Positions 1 through 5,942 of a stretch of 9,987 nucleotides of DNA are shown one piece after another. The number at the start of each line of letters is the position of its first letter. Within the stretch, counting starts at the first letter, position 1. The translations under genes and the position numbers were made by a program. Below the pieces are notes generated by a model. That model did no database searches and was not told where the DNA came from. It saw nothing but the letters and a program-made list of their open reading frames with translations. The stretch spans positions 1 to 9,987 of the forward strand of contig DATBLZ010000147.1 in assembly GCA_036555065.1 (NCBI GenBank), read 5' to 3'. The stretch comes from DATBLZ01 sp036555065. Its GTDB lineage: Bacteria; Pseudomonadota; Gammaproteobacteria; Steroidobacterales; Rariloculaceae.

Positions 1-564
1 GCGCCGGGGCAATGGGTCGACGTCGCGCTTTCCAACATGGTCGGCATGCCCGGGATCCTCGTGCTCGTCTACGTGAGCGCGCTCATGTTCGTGATGCGCC
101 ATTTTGCAGGGCGCATCGTCGAGCACATCGCGCCCGTCGGCCTTCTGTGGCTCTCGAGCTTGATTGCCGCCGCGGGACTTTATCTGCTCAGCATCGCCGA
201 CTCGCCCGCGCCCGTCTTCGTCGCCGCGACCGTCTGGGGCATCGGTGTCTGTTACATGTATCCGACGATGGTCGCGTCCGCGTCCGAGCGGTATCCGCGT
301 GGCGGCGCGTTCGTCATGGGCCTCATGGGCTTCTTCGCGGGGCTCGCGAACAACACGTTCCTGCCGATCATGGGCCGCATTTTCGACGAAGCGCGCATCG
401 CGGCTGCCGGCGGCGCGGATCAACTCGCCCGGCTGAGCGACGCGGAAATGGCGAGCGTCACGCGGCTCGCGTCGATCGAATCGTTTCAGGCCGTCGCCGT
501 GATCCCGCTCGTGCTCTTGCCGATCTTCGGGCTGATCTGGTGGACCGACCGGCGCAAATCCTAG
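1..564 (+). CDS. MFS transporter, C-terminal part (5' end outside window)
   Basis: The frame is open from base 1 to the TAG at 562-564, giving 187 residues with no start visible, so this is the C-terminal half of a larger protein. It shows several hydrophobic membrane segments: one around residues 13-33, one around 39-54, one around 60-78, and further ones near 100-120 and 160-180. A loop with MYPTMVASASERYPRGG lies between two of them, followed by a glycine-rich helix (GLMGFFAGLANNTF) typical of the second half of major facilitator superfamily permeases. The short tail DRRKS is basic, as expected for a cytoplasmic C-terminus. Substrate cannot be told; a sugar or nucleoside-type permease is possible given the isomerase and second MFS downstream, but the vapBC pair separates them. 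Its stop codon overlaps the stop of the convergent toxin gene in the palindrome CTAG. Confidence 0.85.
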   Translation, partial: APGQWVDVALSNMVGMPGILVLVYVSALMFVMRHFAGRIVEHIAPVGLLWLSSLIAAAGLYLLSIADSPAPVFVAATVWGIGVCYMYPTMVASASERYPRGGAFVMGLMGFFAGLANNTFLPIMGRIFDEARIAAAGGADQLARLSDAEMASVTRLASIESFQAVAVIPLVLLPIFGLIWWTDRRKS

Positions 565-986
565 GCGGGTCGCCACTCCGCTAAACGCACGATTCGGCCG
601 AGCGGCTCGCCTTTCTCGAAGTAGCGTTCGTCGGCCGTGACGAAAACCGCGTCGGGATTCTCGAGCGCGACGGCGTGATACATCGTGTCGAAGAGGTGCT
701 GCCCGAGCTCGACGGCCAAGCGGCATCCGCGGCGCACGACCTCCGGACTGTCGTCGACCGCGAGGCTCAATCCCTGGAGCATGAGAACGTCGTCTTCGAC
801 GCTATCGGGGCTGATTCTCGTCAACGCTGCCCCGACCTCCAGAAGCCAGTGCACGGGCTGAATCGATCGCTCCTCTTCCTCCACGATCCGCCGCATCAAC
901 GCAGTTGCCCGCTCGGTATCCTCTTCATGCTGCGGGTCTTCGAGGAGCCATTTGAGCACGACGCTCGCATCGACGACGACGGTCAT
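561..986 (-). CDS. vapC: VapC-like PIN-domain toxin (ribonuclease)
   Basis: This is a 141-residue PIN-domain protein, the usual length of a VapC toxin. VapC family members are Mg-dependent endoribonucleases that cut tRNA or rRNA when the antitoxin is lost. The acidic catalytic residues are all in place: D6 in the N-terminal strand VVVDASV, E50 in WLLEVGAAL, D100 in HLFDTMYHAVAL and D119 in FVTADERYF, so the toxin looks intact. Its ATG (986-984) overlaps the stop of the upstream antitoxin gene as ATGA, the standard translational coupling in vapBC operons. The 3' end overlaps the stop of the convergent MFS gene by 4 bp. The cellular target cannot be inferred from the sequence. Confidence 0.9.
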   Translation of the reverse strand: MTVVVDASVVLKWLLEDPQHEEDTERATALMRRIVEEEERSIQPVHWLLEVGAALTRISPDSVEDDVLMLQGLSLAVDDSPEVVRRGCRLAVELGQHLFDTMYHAVALENPDAVFVTADERYFEKGEPLGRIVRLAEWRPA

Positions 987-1216
987 GGACGACCGTCAAC
1001 GCGTGCCGCATGGATCCGTTCGGCCGTCACGGTGGGGCGACCTTTACGGCGCTCCGTCAGCGTGCGAAAGAGCTCCGCTCGCACCTGGCGTTTCTCCACG
1101 TCCGCCACCGCCTGGCGCATGAGATCGGCGATGATCGCACTCTTGTTGCGGTCTCTGAACGCGCGGTTGAACGCCTTTTTGACGTCATCGGGCACGCTGA
1201 AATTCACGATGGCCAT
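983..1216 (-). CDS. vapB: VapB-like ribbon-helix-helix antitoxin
   Basis: This 77-residue protein begins with a short strand (AIVNFSVPDDV) followed by two predicted helices (about residues 12-22 and 25-42), the pattern of a ribbon-helix-helix DNA-binding domain. The charged C-terminal part (about 43-77, rich in R, E and K) would be the segment that wraps the toxin. It lies directly upstream of and overlaps the PIN-domain gene, so it is the cognate antitoxin. Antitoxins of this class normally repress their own operon as toxin-antitoxin complexes, and a strong palindrome lies 5 bp upstream of its ATG. The Shine-Dalgarno candidate GGGAT lies in the outer arm of that palindrome. Assignment to VapB rather than another RHH antitoxin family rests on the partner gene. 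Confidence 0.85.
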   Translation of the reverse strand: MAIVNFSVPDDVKKAFNRAFRDRNKSAIIADLMRQAVADVEKRQVRAELFRTLTERRKGRPTVTAERIHAARVDGRP

Positions 1217-1220
1217 GGGT

Positions 1221-1255
1221 ATCCCGAGTTGTTGAAAGATTCAACAACCTGGGAT
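1221..1255. promoter_or_regulatory. vapBC operator: 35-bp interrupted palindrome
   Basis: Inner arms GTTGTTGAA (1228-1236) and TTCAACAAC (1240-1248) are perfect reverse complements around the spacer AGA. After two unpaired bases on each side the symmetry resumes, centred on the same base (1238), with ATCCC (1221-1225) and GGGAT (1251-1255). The element ends 5 bp from the vapB ATG and overlaps the likely -10 box and start point of the vapB transcript. This is where an autorepressing RHH antitoxin would bind. In the transcript the same bases could fold into a hairpin hiding the GGGAT Shine-Dalgarno candidate. The palindrome is seen directly; its binding protein is inferred. Confidence 0.75.
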
Positions 1256-1281
1256 TGTACGCTCCCCCGCAAGCGAGGCAA
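1254..1281 (-). promoter_or_regulatory. Candidate vapBC promoter
   Basis: Read on the minus strand, TACAAT (1259-1254) matches the sigma-70 -10 consensus at five of six bases. TTGCCT (1281-1276), 16 bp upstream, matches the -35 box at four of six. Transcription would start about base 1247, inside the 35-bp palindrome, which fits autorepression by promoter occlusion. Assigned by eye only. Confidence 0.5.
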
Positions 1282-1304
1282 CGGCGAATTCCTCGCGATC
1301 CGCT

Positions 1305-1324
1305 ATGTAAAGGACCCTTGACAT
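1305..1324. promoter_or_regulatory. Operator-like palindrome O1 over the -35 box
   Basis: ATGTAAAG (1305-1312), four bases, then CTTGACAT (1317-1324). The right arm matches the reverse complement of the left (CTTTACAT) at seven of eight positions, and the symmetry continues weakly one or two bases outward. It covers the TTGACA -35 box at 1318-1323. The same arm sequence and the same 4-bp spacing recur at 1352-1371. The likely ligand is the small XRE-type protein encoded at 1848-2045 (inference). Confidence 0.6.
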
Positions 1325-1346
1325 ATCCCGGGCCGTGCACTACGGT
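1318..1346 (+). promoter_or_regulatory. Candidate promoter of the membrane protein/XRE operon
   Basis: A perfect TTGACA -35 box (1318-1323) is followed after 17 bp by TACGGT (1341-1346), a weak -10 box with three of six matches. Transcription would begin near 1353, about 43 bases before the ATG at 1396. The -35 box lies inside palindrome O1 and the start point inside palindrome O2, so a bound repressor would shut it off. Confidence 0.5.
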
Positions 1347-1351
1347 GGCAG

Positions 1352-1371
1352 ATGACAAGGTAGCTTTACAT
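1352..1371. promoter_or_regulatory. Operator-like palindrome O2 at the transcription start
   Basis: ATGACAAG (1352-1359), GTAG, then CTTTACAT (1364-1371). The arms agree with reverse-complement symmetry at six of eight positions. The right arm, extended to CTTTACATAG (1364-1373), is the exact reverse complement of CTATGTAAAG at 1303-1312 in O1. O1 and O2 share length and spacing, and their centres are 47 bp apart. This points to one dimeric regulator binding twice. Confidence 0.6.
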
Positions 1372-1395
1372 AGAGACAGCAAGAGGAGCACCGCA

Positions 1396-1851
1396 ATGAC
1401 TCGCACATCATCCGCCCCCGCGCCCGCTCGACGGACGCTCTGGGAAATGATTCTCGCCTGCTCGGGCACTGCCGCCGACCGGCGTAATCAGTACCGCTTC
1501 ATCGTCTGGTGCCTCGTCTGGGCGGCCGGTTTCGTGACCGCGGCATGGGCGCTCAGACCCGATGTCAGCCTCGATGCCCGCGCGGCGTGGGCCGTCGCGC
1601 TCCTGCCGATCGCGCTCAGCGTCCCGGCGCTTCTCGCTTATCTGCGTTTCTTGAGAATGACGGACGAGCTCCTGCGCAAAATCCAGCTCGAGGGACTCGC
1701 GCTCGGTTTCGGCGCCGGTGCGATTCTCGGCCTCGGCTACCCGCTGCTCGAGCGCATCGGTGCGCCGTCGTTGAGCTCGAGCGCGATCGTTCTCGTGATG
1801 ATGCTCGCGTGGGCCCTAGGCCAGCTACTCGGCGTGCTGCGTTACCGATGA
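1396..1851 (+). CDS. Small four-helix membrane protein, partner of an XRE regulator
   Basis: The 151-residue product has four predicted membrane helices (about residues 35-53, 63-86, 100-117 and 129-148) and no signal peptide. The loop between helices 2 and 3 carries the conserved-looking motif LRMTDELLRKIQLEG (86-100), which I associate with small membrane proteins encoded next to XRE regulators. I chose the ATG at 1396 because AGAGGAG (1382-1388) lies 7 bases upstream; the frame is open further 5', but that part lies in the promoter and operator region. The stop overlaps the ATG of the XRE gene (ATGA at 1848-1851), so the two proteins are made together. A role as membrane-bound modulator of the regulator is possible, but its biochemical function is unknown. 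Confidence 0.85.
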   Translation: MTRTSSAPAPARRTLWEMILACSGTAADRRNQYRFIVWCLVWAAGFVTAAWALRPDVSLDARAAWAVALLPIALSVPALLAYLRFLRMTDELLRKIQLEGLALGFGAGAILGLGYPLLERIGAPSLSSSAIVLVMMLAWALGQLLGVLRYR

Positions 1852-2045
1852 ATAACCGCCTCCGTGAGCTTCGCGCCGCGCGCGACTGGTCGCAAGCTGC
1901 GCTCGCGGAGCGCTTGGGCGTATCGCGGCAAACCGTGAATGCGATCGAAACGGGCAAATACGACCCGGGGCTGCCGCTCGCGTTCAAGATCGCGCGGCTC
2001 TTCGAGCAGCGGATCGAAGACATCTTCCTCTGCCCCGTAGAGTAA
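1848..2045 (+). CDS. XRE/Cro-type helix-turn-helix transcriptional regulator
   Basis: The 65-residue protein is almost entirely one Cro/C1-type helix-turn-helix domain. The core WSQAALAERLGVSRQTVNAI (residues 14-33) contains the turn and recognition helix, followed by ETGKYDPGLPLAFKIARLF and the tail EDIFLCPVE. This layout matches the short stand-alone XRE regulators of the YozG-like type, which have no sensor domain. It begins inside the stop of the membrane protein gene, so translation is coupled. The two palindromes at 1305-1371 over the shared promoter are the natural candidates for its binding sites, which would make the operon self-regulated (inference). What relieves repression is not visible; the membrane partner is the obvious candidate. 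Confidence 0.9.
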   Translation: MNNRLRELRAARDWSQAALAERLGVSRQTVNAIETGKYDPGLPLAFKIARLFEQRIEDIFLCPVE

Positions 2046-2056
2046 ACTCATGAGCG

Positions 2057-2977
2057 ATGAATCGGCGCCAGTTCATCCGTGATACGAATTCCCTTGCTGT
2101 CGGGACCTTGGTTGCCGGTACAGGACTCCGCATCGGCCGAGCGCACGCGGCGAATTGCGTGCGCCTCCCGGGCGTGCAGCTCTATGCGGTCCGCGACTAC
2201 CTGAATCGCGATCTGCGCGCGACGCTTGCGACGCTCAGCGAGATCGGGATTCGCGAGGCCGAGATGTATGGGCTCAACGGCACCGAAGACGGAAAGGTGC
2301 TCGGTGTGCTGGCGCGCGACCTCAAAACCATGCTCGACGACAACGGAATTCGCGTGCCGATCTCGCACATCGGCGGCGCGCTCACGAACGTCGAGGCGAT
2401 CGCCGAGATTTCTCGCGCGCTCGGCATCGAAACGCTCGTCGTCGCGCTGCCGAGCGAGTTCAGTCAGAACCGCGACGGGCGTTTCGCGATGGTCGGCGCC
2501 GAGAGTCTCGGGCAGATGGATCGGCTTGCCGAGCGTCTGAACGAGGCGGGCCGCGAGTACAAGGCGGCCGGCTTGGGTTTCGGCTACCACAATCATCACG
2601 TCGAGTTCCTCGAGGTCGAGAATACGGTTCCCTACGAGTACTTGATGGCAAATACGGACCGGGAGCTCGTCAAGATCGAGCTCGATCTCGGTTGGCTCGC
2701 GGTCGCCGGCGTCGATCCTGTCGAATATCTGCACAAGTACGCGGGCCGCGTCATCGCCTGTCACATGAAGGATTACGCGCCCGAGATCGAGGCCGACATA
2801 CTGCAACGCAAGCTCGTGGAGCCCGGCGCCGGCACGATCGATTTTCCTGCCGTCCTCGCGGCAATGGACGAGACGGGCGTCGCGCACAGCTTCATCGAGA
2901 TCGATATCTCCGACGATGCGCTCGGGGCCGTTCGGCGCGGGCACGAGTACCTCGAAGAACTGCGCGCCTGCGGCTAA
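2057..2977 (+). CDS. Tat-exported sugar phosphate isomerase/epimerase-like TIM barrel protein
   Basis: The 306-residue protein belongs to the xylose isomerase-like TIM barrel family (AP endonuclease family 2 fold), whose members isomerise or epimerise sugars and polyols using a divalent metal. Metal or catalytic site candidates are H178/H180/E183 in GYHNHHVEFLE, D210 in KIELDLGW, H236 in CHMKDY and E281 in FIEIDIS. The N-terminus MNRRQFIRDTNSLAVGTLVAG has a twin-arginine motif (RRQFI), a hydrophobic core and an AHA cleavage site near residue 31, so it is probably exported folded, with metal loaded, to the periplasm. It starts 11 bp after the XRE gene and ends overlapping the MFS start as TAATG. 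Substrate is not predictable; glucose-, inositol- or keto-sugar-related compounds are all possible. Confidence 0.85.
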   Translation: MNRRQFIRDTNSLAVGTLVAGTGLRIGRAHAANCVRLPGVQLYAVRDYLNRDLRATLATLSEIGIREAEMYGLNGTEDGKVLGVLARDLKTMLDDNGIRVPISHIGGALTNVEAIAEISRALGIETLVVALPSEFSQNRDGRFAMVGAESLGQMDRLAERLNEAGREYKAAGLGFGYHNHHVEFLEVENTVPYEYLMANTDRELVKIELDLGWLAVAGVDPVEYLHKYAGRVIACHMKDYAPEIEADILQRKLVEPGAGTIDFPAVLAAMDETGVAHSFIEIDISDDALGAVRRGHEYLEELRACG

Positions 2978-4383
2978 TGGCAGTCGGCCAATTCTCGAAG
3001 GACCCCGTCGTCGACCGGGCGCTTCGCCACTCGGTCCGCGACGGCATGGCGTTTTCCGTGCAGGTCGGCGCCGGCGAGACGTATTTCTCGGCATTCGCCC
3101 TGTTCCTGCGCGCGACGGCGCCGCAAGTCGCGCTCTTGAGCACGCTGCCGCCGCTGCTCGGGTCGCTCGCGCAGATCTTCTCGGCGTGGCTCGGCAACTA
3201 CGCCGGCCGTAAGCGGCTCGTGCTCGCAGGCTGCGCTGCCCAAACGTTGCTGTGGCTGCCGATCCTGCTCGTCCCCGTGTTATTCCCGGCGCACACGATC
3301 ATCGCGCTGATCGTGCTGGTCGTGCTTTATCACGGCGCGAACAACTTCGCGGCCCCGCAGTGGACGAGCATCATGCGCGATCTCGTCTCCGAGCGGCGGC
3401 GCGGCCGCTATTTTGGTCACCGCACGCGCTTGACGACGATCACGACGTTCGTCGCGCTCGTGATCGGCGGTCTCGCGCTGCATGAATTCGACACGTCAAA
3501 CCGAACTTATCTCGGGTTCGTCGTGATCTTCTCGATCGCGCTCGTGGCCCGCGCGGTTTCTGTCTATCAGGTGTCGTTCCTGCACGAGCCCGCGCACCCG
3601 AGCCCAGCGCCCGACATGCACGTCGCCCACTGGTGGCGGAGCCTCGCTGAGACCGGCGCCGTCGGCTTCTCGGTGTATTTCGCCCTCATGAATACGGCCG
3701 TCGGCATCTCCGCGCCGTTTTTCGCCGTCTACATGCTGCGCGAGCTCGGATTGAGCTACCTCGAGTACACGGTGCTCGCGGGCACGAGCGTCTTCACCCA
3801 GTTCCTCACGCTGACGACGTGGGGAAGGATTGCCGACGTATACGGAAATCGTCTACTACTGATCGTGACGAGCATCTCGCTACCGATCGTGCCGCTCTTA
3901 TGGCTCGTCTCCGCGGATTTCTGGTATCTGATCGTGGCTCAGGCCGTCTCGGGCCTGACGTGGTCGGGCTTCACGCTCGGTGCCGGCAATCTCTTGTATG
4001 AGCTCGTGCCGCGTACGCGGCGCGCGGCGTACGTCGCGTTTCACAACGTCGGCACGGCCGCAGGCGTGTTCGGCGGCGCGATGATCGGTGCCGCGCTCAT
4101 CCTCGTGTTGCCGCCGCGCACCGTATTTTTCGGCGAAGGAGTCGCGAGCAGATTGCTCTACTTGTTCGCGATCTCGGGGTTGCTCCGCGCGATCGTCGCC
4201 GCGTTCCTCGCGCGCCGAGTGCGCGAGATCCGCAAGCCTCGCAAGGAGCTTTCCGCGCCCGCGCTCGTCATGCGCATCACGGGCTTCGACGCAATGCTCG
4301 ATCTGCTCTACGACTTCATCGGGCGCAGCCCGACAGCTGATCCCGAAGACCAGGACGATCGCAAGAAGCGTGAGTCGGATTGA
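2977..4383 (+). CDS. MFS transporter
   Basis: The 468-residue length and about 12 hydrophobic segments fit a major facilitator superfamily permease. A motif-A-like loop GNYAGRKRL follows the second helix (73-81), and the half-repeat GRIADVYGNR (283-292) occupies the equivalent place in the C-terminal half, as expected from the internal duplication. RRGRYFGHRTR (141-151) is a basic cytoplasmic loop. The C-terminal tail (about 415-468) is long, charged and cytoplasmic. I start it at the ATG at 2977, which shares a base with the stop of the isomerase gene (TAATG); the frame is open further 5' but only antiparallel to and inside that gene. The tight coupling suggests that it moves the substrate or product of the isomerase-like protein. 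Direction and substrate are unknown. Confidence 0.88.
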   Translation: MAVGQFSKDPVVDRALRHSVRDGMAFSVQVGAGETYFSAFALFLRATAPQVALLSTLPPLLGSLAQIFSAWLGNYAGRKRLVLAGCAAQTLLWLPILLVPVLFPAHTIIALIVLVVLYHGANNFAAPQWTSIMRDLVSERRRGRYFGHRTRLTTITTFVALVIGGLALHEFDTSNRTYLGFVVIFSIALVARAVSVYQVSFLHEPAHPSPAPDMHVAHWWRSLAETGAVGFSVYFALMNTAVGISAPFFAVYMLRELGLSYLEYTVLAGTSVFTQFLTLTTWGRIADVYGNRLLLIVTSISLPIVPLLWLVSADFWYLIVAQAVSGLTWSGFTLGAGNLLYELVPRTRRAAYVAFHNVGTAAGVFGGAMIGAALILVLPPRTVFFGEGVASRLLYLFAISGLLRAIVAAFLARRVREIRKPRKELSAPALVMRITGFDAMLDLLYDFIGRSPTADPEDQDDRKKRESD

Positions 4384-4442
4384 GCGAGCGCAGCATGTCA
4401 TCGCGCTTGACTCGGGCCCTGCCGCGCACGCACGCTTGCGGT

Positions 4443-5147
4443 ATGACCAAGCTCTCGACGATCGCATGTCTCGCGCTCGCCGCGGCTGCCTTTTCGACGG
4501 CGCACGCGCAAGCCGATCCACTCAAGATCGGCATCATCGGCACGGGGCGCATCGGCGGCGCGCTCGCGCGCCACTGGGTCAACGCCGGCCACGAGGTGTT
4601 CGTGTCCTCGCGACATCCCGAAGAGCTCCAGGATCTCGTGCGCGAGCTCGGGCCCCGAGCGCACGTCGGCACGCCGCGCGAAGCGGCCGCGTTCGGCGAG
4701 GTCGTGCTCGTGTCGGTACCGTACGCGGCGATGCCGCAGATCGGCAGCGACTACGCGGCCGAGCTCGCCGGCAAGATCGTGCTCGACACGAGCAACCCCG
4801 TCGCGAATCGCGACGGTCCGATGGCAGTGGACGCGAAGAACAAAGGCAGCGGCATCGCGTCCGCCGAGTTCCTCGAGGGCACGCGGCTCGTGCGCGCATT
4901 CAATTGCATTCCAGCCGCAGCGCTCGCGAACGAAGCCAACCGTCAGCCGGACCGTATCGCGATTCCGCTCGCCGGCGACGATGCCGCGGCGCTCGAGATC
5001 GCGCAACGGCTAGTCAGCGAAATAGGATTCGACCCTGTCGTTATCGGCGGGCTCGAGGACGCGCGCTTGTTCGATCTCGGCGAGCCGCTCGCGCGCGGCA
5101 ATTGGAGCGCAGCGCAGATGCGCGAGGCGGCCGCCGCACTCCAGTAG
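4443..5147 (+). CDS. Exported Rossmann-fold NADP-binding protein (F420:NADP oxidoreductase-like)
   Basis: The 234-residue form begins MTKLSTIACLALAAAAFSTAHAQA, a good Sec-type signal peptide with cleavage likely after AHA or AQA. Next comes a Rossmann dinucleotide-binding start KIGIIGTGRIGGALARHW with GTGRIG at 33-38. SSRHPE (55-60) follows the second strand, where basic or serine residues bind the 2'-phosphate of NADP. Later motifs VLDTSNPVANRDG and RAFNCIPAAALA match the F420-dependent NADP reductase/NAD-binding family (pfam03807-like). In-frame alternatives are an ATG at 4395 and a TTG at 4380 overlapping the MFS stop. I prefer 4443 because it places the signal peptide at the N-terminus, but no start has a strong Shine-Dalgarno. 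Oxidoreductase activity is inferred; there is no evidence for F420 in this organism. Confidence 0.78.
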   Translation: MTKLSTIACLALAAAAFSTAHAQADPLKIGIIGTGRIGGALARHWVNAGHEVFVSSRHPEELQDLVRELGPRAHVGTPREAAAFGEVVLVSVPYAAMPQIGSDYAAELAGKIVLDTSNPVANRDGPMAVDAKNKGSGIASAEFLEGTRLVRAFNCIPAAALANEANRQPDRIAIPLAGDDAAALEIAQRLVSEIGFDPVVIGGLEDARLFDLGEPLARGNWSAAQMREAAAALQ

Positions 5148-5174
5148 TGACGCGGCTTAAACTAGCGGCGCTCA

Positions 5175-5510
5175 TCAGCGCTTCGGCGGTTTGTCGTACG
5201 GGTTATAGCCCGGCGTCGACTTCCGCTTCCACTTGGCGAGCCAGTTGTCTTCGTCGATGCGCAATGCGCGATTGTCGAGGTACTTGAGAAAGCTCTTCGC
5301 GTTGTCGCCGGCGCGGCGTGTCGGCAGGCTCCACTCGAGAACGGGGTCGCCCTTTGCATCGAATCCGATCTTCGAGTCGACACGTCCCTGCAGAGATTCG
5401 ACTTGTAGCGACTTCGCGTCGTCGCTGTCTGCGACCGGCCACGGTGCGCGCCGACGTTCAGCGGTGTTTTTAGTGATGCCGCGGGGGCGATCGTCCTTGT
5501 TCGAGCTCAT
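5175..5510 (-). CDS. Small basic hypothetical protein
   Basis: I do not recognise this 111-residue protein. It begins MSSNKDDRPRGITKNTAERRRAPWPV, is highly charged with no membrane segment or signal peptide, has a central part DAKGDPVLEWSLP and ends in a proline/tyrosine/lysine tail TPGYNPYDKPPKR. The start at 5510 has GAGAAG four bases upstream and AGGGAAG further up; a GTG at 5522 in the same frame is an alternative adding four residues. Coding is supported by an uninterrupted frame, third-position G/C preference and position between convergent and divergent genes. It ends 27 bp from the convergent Rossmann gene and is divergent from the DUF486 gene. Its low hydrophobicity and many basic residues would suit a nucleic-acid or ribosome contact, but this is speculation. 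Confidence 0.65.
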   Translation of the reverse strand: MSSNKDDRPRGITKNTAERRRAPWPVADSDDAKSLQVESLQGRVDSKIGFDAKGDPVLEWSLPTRRAGDNAKSFLKYLDNRALRIDEDNWLAKWKRKSTPGYNPYDKPPKR

Positions 5511-5581
5511 CGTTCTTCTCACTTCCCTGTGGCGCCGAGGAATTCTAGCGCAACGGCGTTTTTGCGGGTAACTTTGGGAAC

Positions 5582-5938
5582 ATGCGCCCCATCCTCGTTG
5601 CCATCTTGCTGTTGTCGCTGAGCAACATCTTCATGACGTTCGCGTGGTATGCCCATCTCAAGGAGCTCAACCACAAGCCGTGGTTCGTGGCCGCTCTCAT
5701 AAGCTGGGGCATAGCCTTCTTCGAGTACGCACTCCAAGTCCCCGCAAACCGCATCGGATATACGACGTTGTCGGTCGGACAGCTCAAAATCCTCCAGGAA
5801 ATCATTACCTTATCGGTGTTCGTGCCGTTCGCACTCTTCTACCTCAAGGAGCCGCTAAAGCTCGATTACCTCTGGGCGGCACTGTGCATTCTCGGCGCCG
5901 TTTTCTTCATCTTCCGCGGCCGCCTGCTCGGCGCTTGA
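5582..5938 (+). CDS. DUF486 (DMT superfamily) small membrane protein
   Basis: The 118-residue protein has four predicted membrane helices (about residues 3-22, 33-50, 71-87 and 94-112). The sequence AWYAHLKELNHKPWFVAALISWG, here split as AWYAHLKEL and NHKPWFVAALISWG, together with FEYALQVPANRIGY and LKILQEIITL, is characteristic of the DUF486 family in the drug/metabolite transporter superfamily. Members are one half the size of EamA-type transporters and probably act as dimers; their substrate is unknown. The ATG at 5582 has only a weak GGGA upstream. The stop is 4 bp before the GTG of the LysE-type exporter, so the two are likely co-transcribed. Confidence 0.88.
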   Translation: MRPILVAILLLSLSNIFMTFAWYAHLKELNHKPWFVAALISWGIAFFEYALQVPANRIGYTTLSVGQLKILQEIITLSVFVPFALFYLKEPLKLDYLWAALCILGAVFFIFRGRLLGA

Positions 5939-5942
5939 GCAC

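Noticed and set aside
2048..3094. Open frame of about 348 codons on the minus strand opposite the isomerase gene
   Set aside because: It is antiparallel to a protein with clear family motifs and a Tat signal. Its translation is arginine- and aspartate-rich low-information sequence, as expected from high-GC antisense frames.
4380..4442. TTG start overlapping the MFS stop for the Rossmann-fold protein
   Set aside because: It would add 21 mostly charged residues before the signal peptide. Coupling to the MFS gene is possible, but the ATG at 4443 gives a normal signal peptide; the ATG at 4395 remains a second choice.
5168..5181. Hairpin GCGCT-CATC-AGCGC between convergent genes as a terminator
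   Set aside because: The stem is only five base pairs, it runs into the stop and last codons of the minus-strand gene, and there is no T run on either side.
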